Source: an uncultured Flavobacteriia bacterium (GTDB taxonomy: Bacteria > Bacteroidota > Bacteroidia > Flavobacteriales > Flavobacteriaceae). From it: DNA of 8,276 nucleotides. This document shows positions 7,483 through 8,276 of this stretch, in pieces (within the stretch, counting starts at the first letter, position 1; the number at the start of each line of letters is the position of its first letter). Position numbers and translations under genes: made by a program. The notes beneath the pieces were generated by a model that worked only from the letters and a program-made list of their open reading frames with translations, ran no database searches and had not been told where the DNA came from. The stretch spans positions 1 to 8,276 of the forward strand of contig CAMLRV010000088.1 of NCBI GenBank assembly GCA_946482495.1. Reading direction: 5' to 3'.

Positions 7483-7528
7483 TGAGATATTTAATATAAC
7501 ATTAACTCAAATTCTCTATATCTTTTCT

Positions 7529-7536
7529 TACATTTG
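7529..7536 (+). promoter_or_regulatory. -7 box TACATTTG for the peroxidase gene
   Basis: TACATTTG matches TAnnTTTG and ends 17 bases before ATG 7554, predicting a very short leader of about 10-12 bases. No TTG is visible at the -33 position. The rest of the 71-base gap after the transpeptidase gene shows no terminator. Confidence 0.55.
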
Positions 7537-7553
7537 AAATAAAAACAAAAAAG

Positions 7554-8144
7554 ATGAAATTATTTCACGCATTTACAGCAATTTTAGTCGCGTTTTTCGC
7601 TTGTAATCAAACGAATACGAATAATATAACCAAACACAATTCAACAATGGAAACAATGCAAAAAACCTCAATATATGATTTTAAAGTAAAAGATTTATCT
7701 GGAAATGATTTTGATTTTGCAACATTAAAAGGGAAGAAAATTATGATTGTAAATACCGCTTCCGAATGTGGTTTAACGCCACAATACGAGCAATTACAAT
7801 CTATTTATAATAAATATCACGATAGAAACTTTGTGATAATTGGTTTTCCAGCCAATAATTTCGGTGCGCAAGAGCCAGGAACTAATGCAGAAATTGGTGC
7901 TTTCTGTAAAAAGAATTATGGGGTAACTTTCCCAATGATGTCAAAAATATCTGTAAAAGGTGATGATATGCATGAAATTTACCAATTCTTAACTCAGAAA
8001 TCTAAAAATGGATTTGCAGATAGTGATGTAGAATGGAATTTTCAGAAATATTTAATTGATGAAAAAGGGCAATTAATCAACGTGATTTCTCCTAGAACTT
8101 TACCAAATGATAAGGAAATTATCACTTGGATTGAAACAAAATAA
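7554..8144 (+). CDS. gpx: Glutathione peroxidase-family lipoprotein (Cys-type)
   Basis: It reduces hydrogen peroxide and organic or lipid hydroperoxides. Bacterial Cys-type members usually draw electrons from thioredoxin rather than glutathione. The thioredoxin-like domain spans about 38-196. NTASECGL (67-74) holds the peroxidatic C72, NNFGAQEPG (101-109) holds Q106, and WNF (161-163) supplies W161 and N162, completing the catalytic tetrad. C118 lies 46 residues after C72, where thioredoxin-dependent members carry the resolving cysteine. The N-terminus is a lipoprotein signal: hydrophobic residues 6-15, then FFAC with the lipidated C17, and a polar Asn/Thr-rich linker. The enzyme is therefore probably anchored in the envelope facing the periplasm. 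Starting at ATG 7554 retains this signal. Internal ATGs at 7647 and 7656 would give a cytosolic form of normal length. Confidence 0.93.
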   Translation: MKLFHAFTAILVAFFACNQTNTNNITKHNSTMETMQKTSIYDFKVKDLSGNDFDFATLKGKKIMIVNTASECGLTPQYEQLQSIYNKYHDRNFVIIGFPANNFGAQEPGTNAEIGAFCKKNYGVTFPMMSKISVKGDDMHEIYQFLTQKSKNGFADSDVEWNFQKYLIDEKGQLINVISPRTLPNDKEIITWIETK

Positions 8145-8153
8145 TTTTAGTAA

Positions 8154-8197
8154 TCAGTCGCAGTTTTCAGTTTGTGTATACTGAACACTGCGACTGA
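8154..8197. terminator. Long imperfect hairpin between convergent genes
   Basis: An 18-position stem with a single T-C mismatch (8165/8186) pairs 8154-8171 with 8180-8197 around an 8-base loop. It sits between the gpx stop and the stop of the convergent gene, so a two-way terminator is likely. The T-tract is poor on both sides (only TTTT at 8202-8205 on the plus strand). The arms are built of CAGT/ACTG motifs spaced 6-7 bases apart, like a folded heptamer repeat. Confidence 0.6.
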
Positions 8198-8203
8198 ATA
8201 CTT

Positions 8204-8276
8204 TTAAAGCATTTTCTGCATAAAAACTGAATGTAACCATCTTTCAAATTTATAGCCAGTTTCTTTTAAAAATCCC
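8204..8276 (-). CDS. GNAT N-acetyltransferase, C-terminal fragment
   Basis: On the reverse strand an open frame enters from the right edge and ends at TAA 8204-8206, giving 23 residues including GYKFERWLHSVFMQKML. The G-x-K-F-x-R-W-L-x-x-V-F-M-Q-K pattern is the typical C-terminus of the phosphinothricin/MnaT-like branch of GNAT acetyltransferases, which move an acetyl group from acetyl-CoA to small amines. The start and most of the protein are outside the window, so the substrate cannot be judged. It converges on gpx with a hairpin between them. Confidence 0.7.
   Translation of the reverse strand, partial: GFLKETGYKFERWLHSVFMQKML

Noticed and set aside
7485..7500. ATATTTAATAT dyad after the transpeptidase gene as a terminator
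   Set aside because: The stem is very short and all A/T, with a one-base centre and no T-tract.

Overview
The window is AT-rich DNA from a member of the Bacteroidota, most likely a Flavobacteriaceae species close to Flavobacterium. Four things point there. Start codons lack clear Shine-Dalgarno sequences. Five intergenic sites match the Bacteroidota -7 promoter box TAnnTTTG. Cytochrome c maturation uses one fused CcsB-CcsA protein. The order birA / rsfS / ftsH / LUD-domain gene is, from memory, the usual order in flavobacteria.

Left part (1-2583, minus strand): rsfS (ribosome silencing factor) and ftsH (membrane AAA+ zinc protease) form an operon with a 7-base gap. A hairpin terminator follows at 161-202. 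Directly after it come a -7 box and the first 41 codons of a LUD-domain gene that runs out of the window. A short divergent promoter region (2584-2667) separates rsfS from birA, a single-domain biotin-protein ligase on the plus strand.

Middle (3400-6822): an intergenic region built of 7-base repeats leads to a palindrome and a -7 box, then to a 1064-residue CcsBA cytochrome c synthetase. Its two halves are joined by a stretch that resembles a signal peptide followed by a His-rich segment. The translation start is placed at ATG 3573; the upstream in-frame TTG at 3543 lies inside the promoter. A strong terminator with a GUAA loop ends the gene.

Right part (6823-8276): a small membrane-anchored or secreted L,D-transpeptidase-like protein (YkuD_2 type), then a lipoprotein glutathione peroxidase with its own -7 box. 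A long imperfect hairpin separates this from the last 23 codons of a convergent gene that looks like a GNAT acetyltransferase.

Most genes are housekeeping or cell-envelope functions: proteolysis, ribosome silencing, biotinylation, cytochrome c assembly, peptidoglycan and peroxide defence. I see no mobile element, CRISPR array, RNA gene or clear new multi-gene system. The most unusual material is the heptamer-structured intergenic DNA and the internal signal-peptide-like junction of CcsBA. No gene-free stretch exceeds 300 bases; the longest, 3400-3572, is described below.
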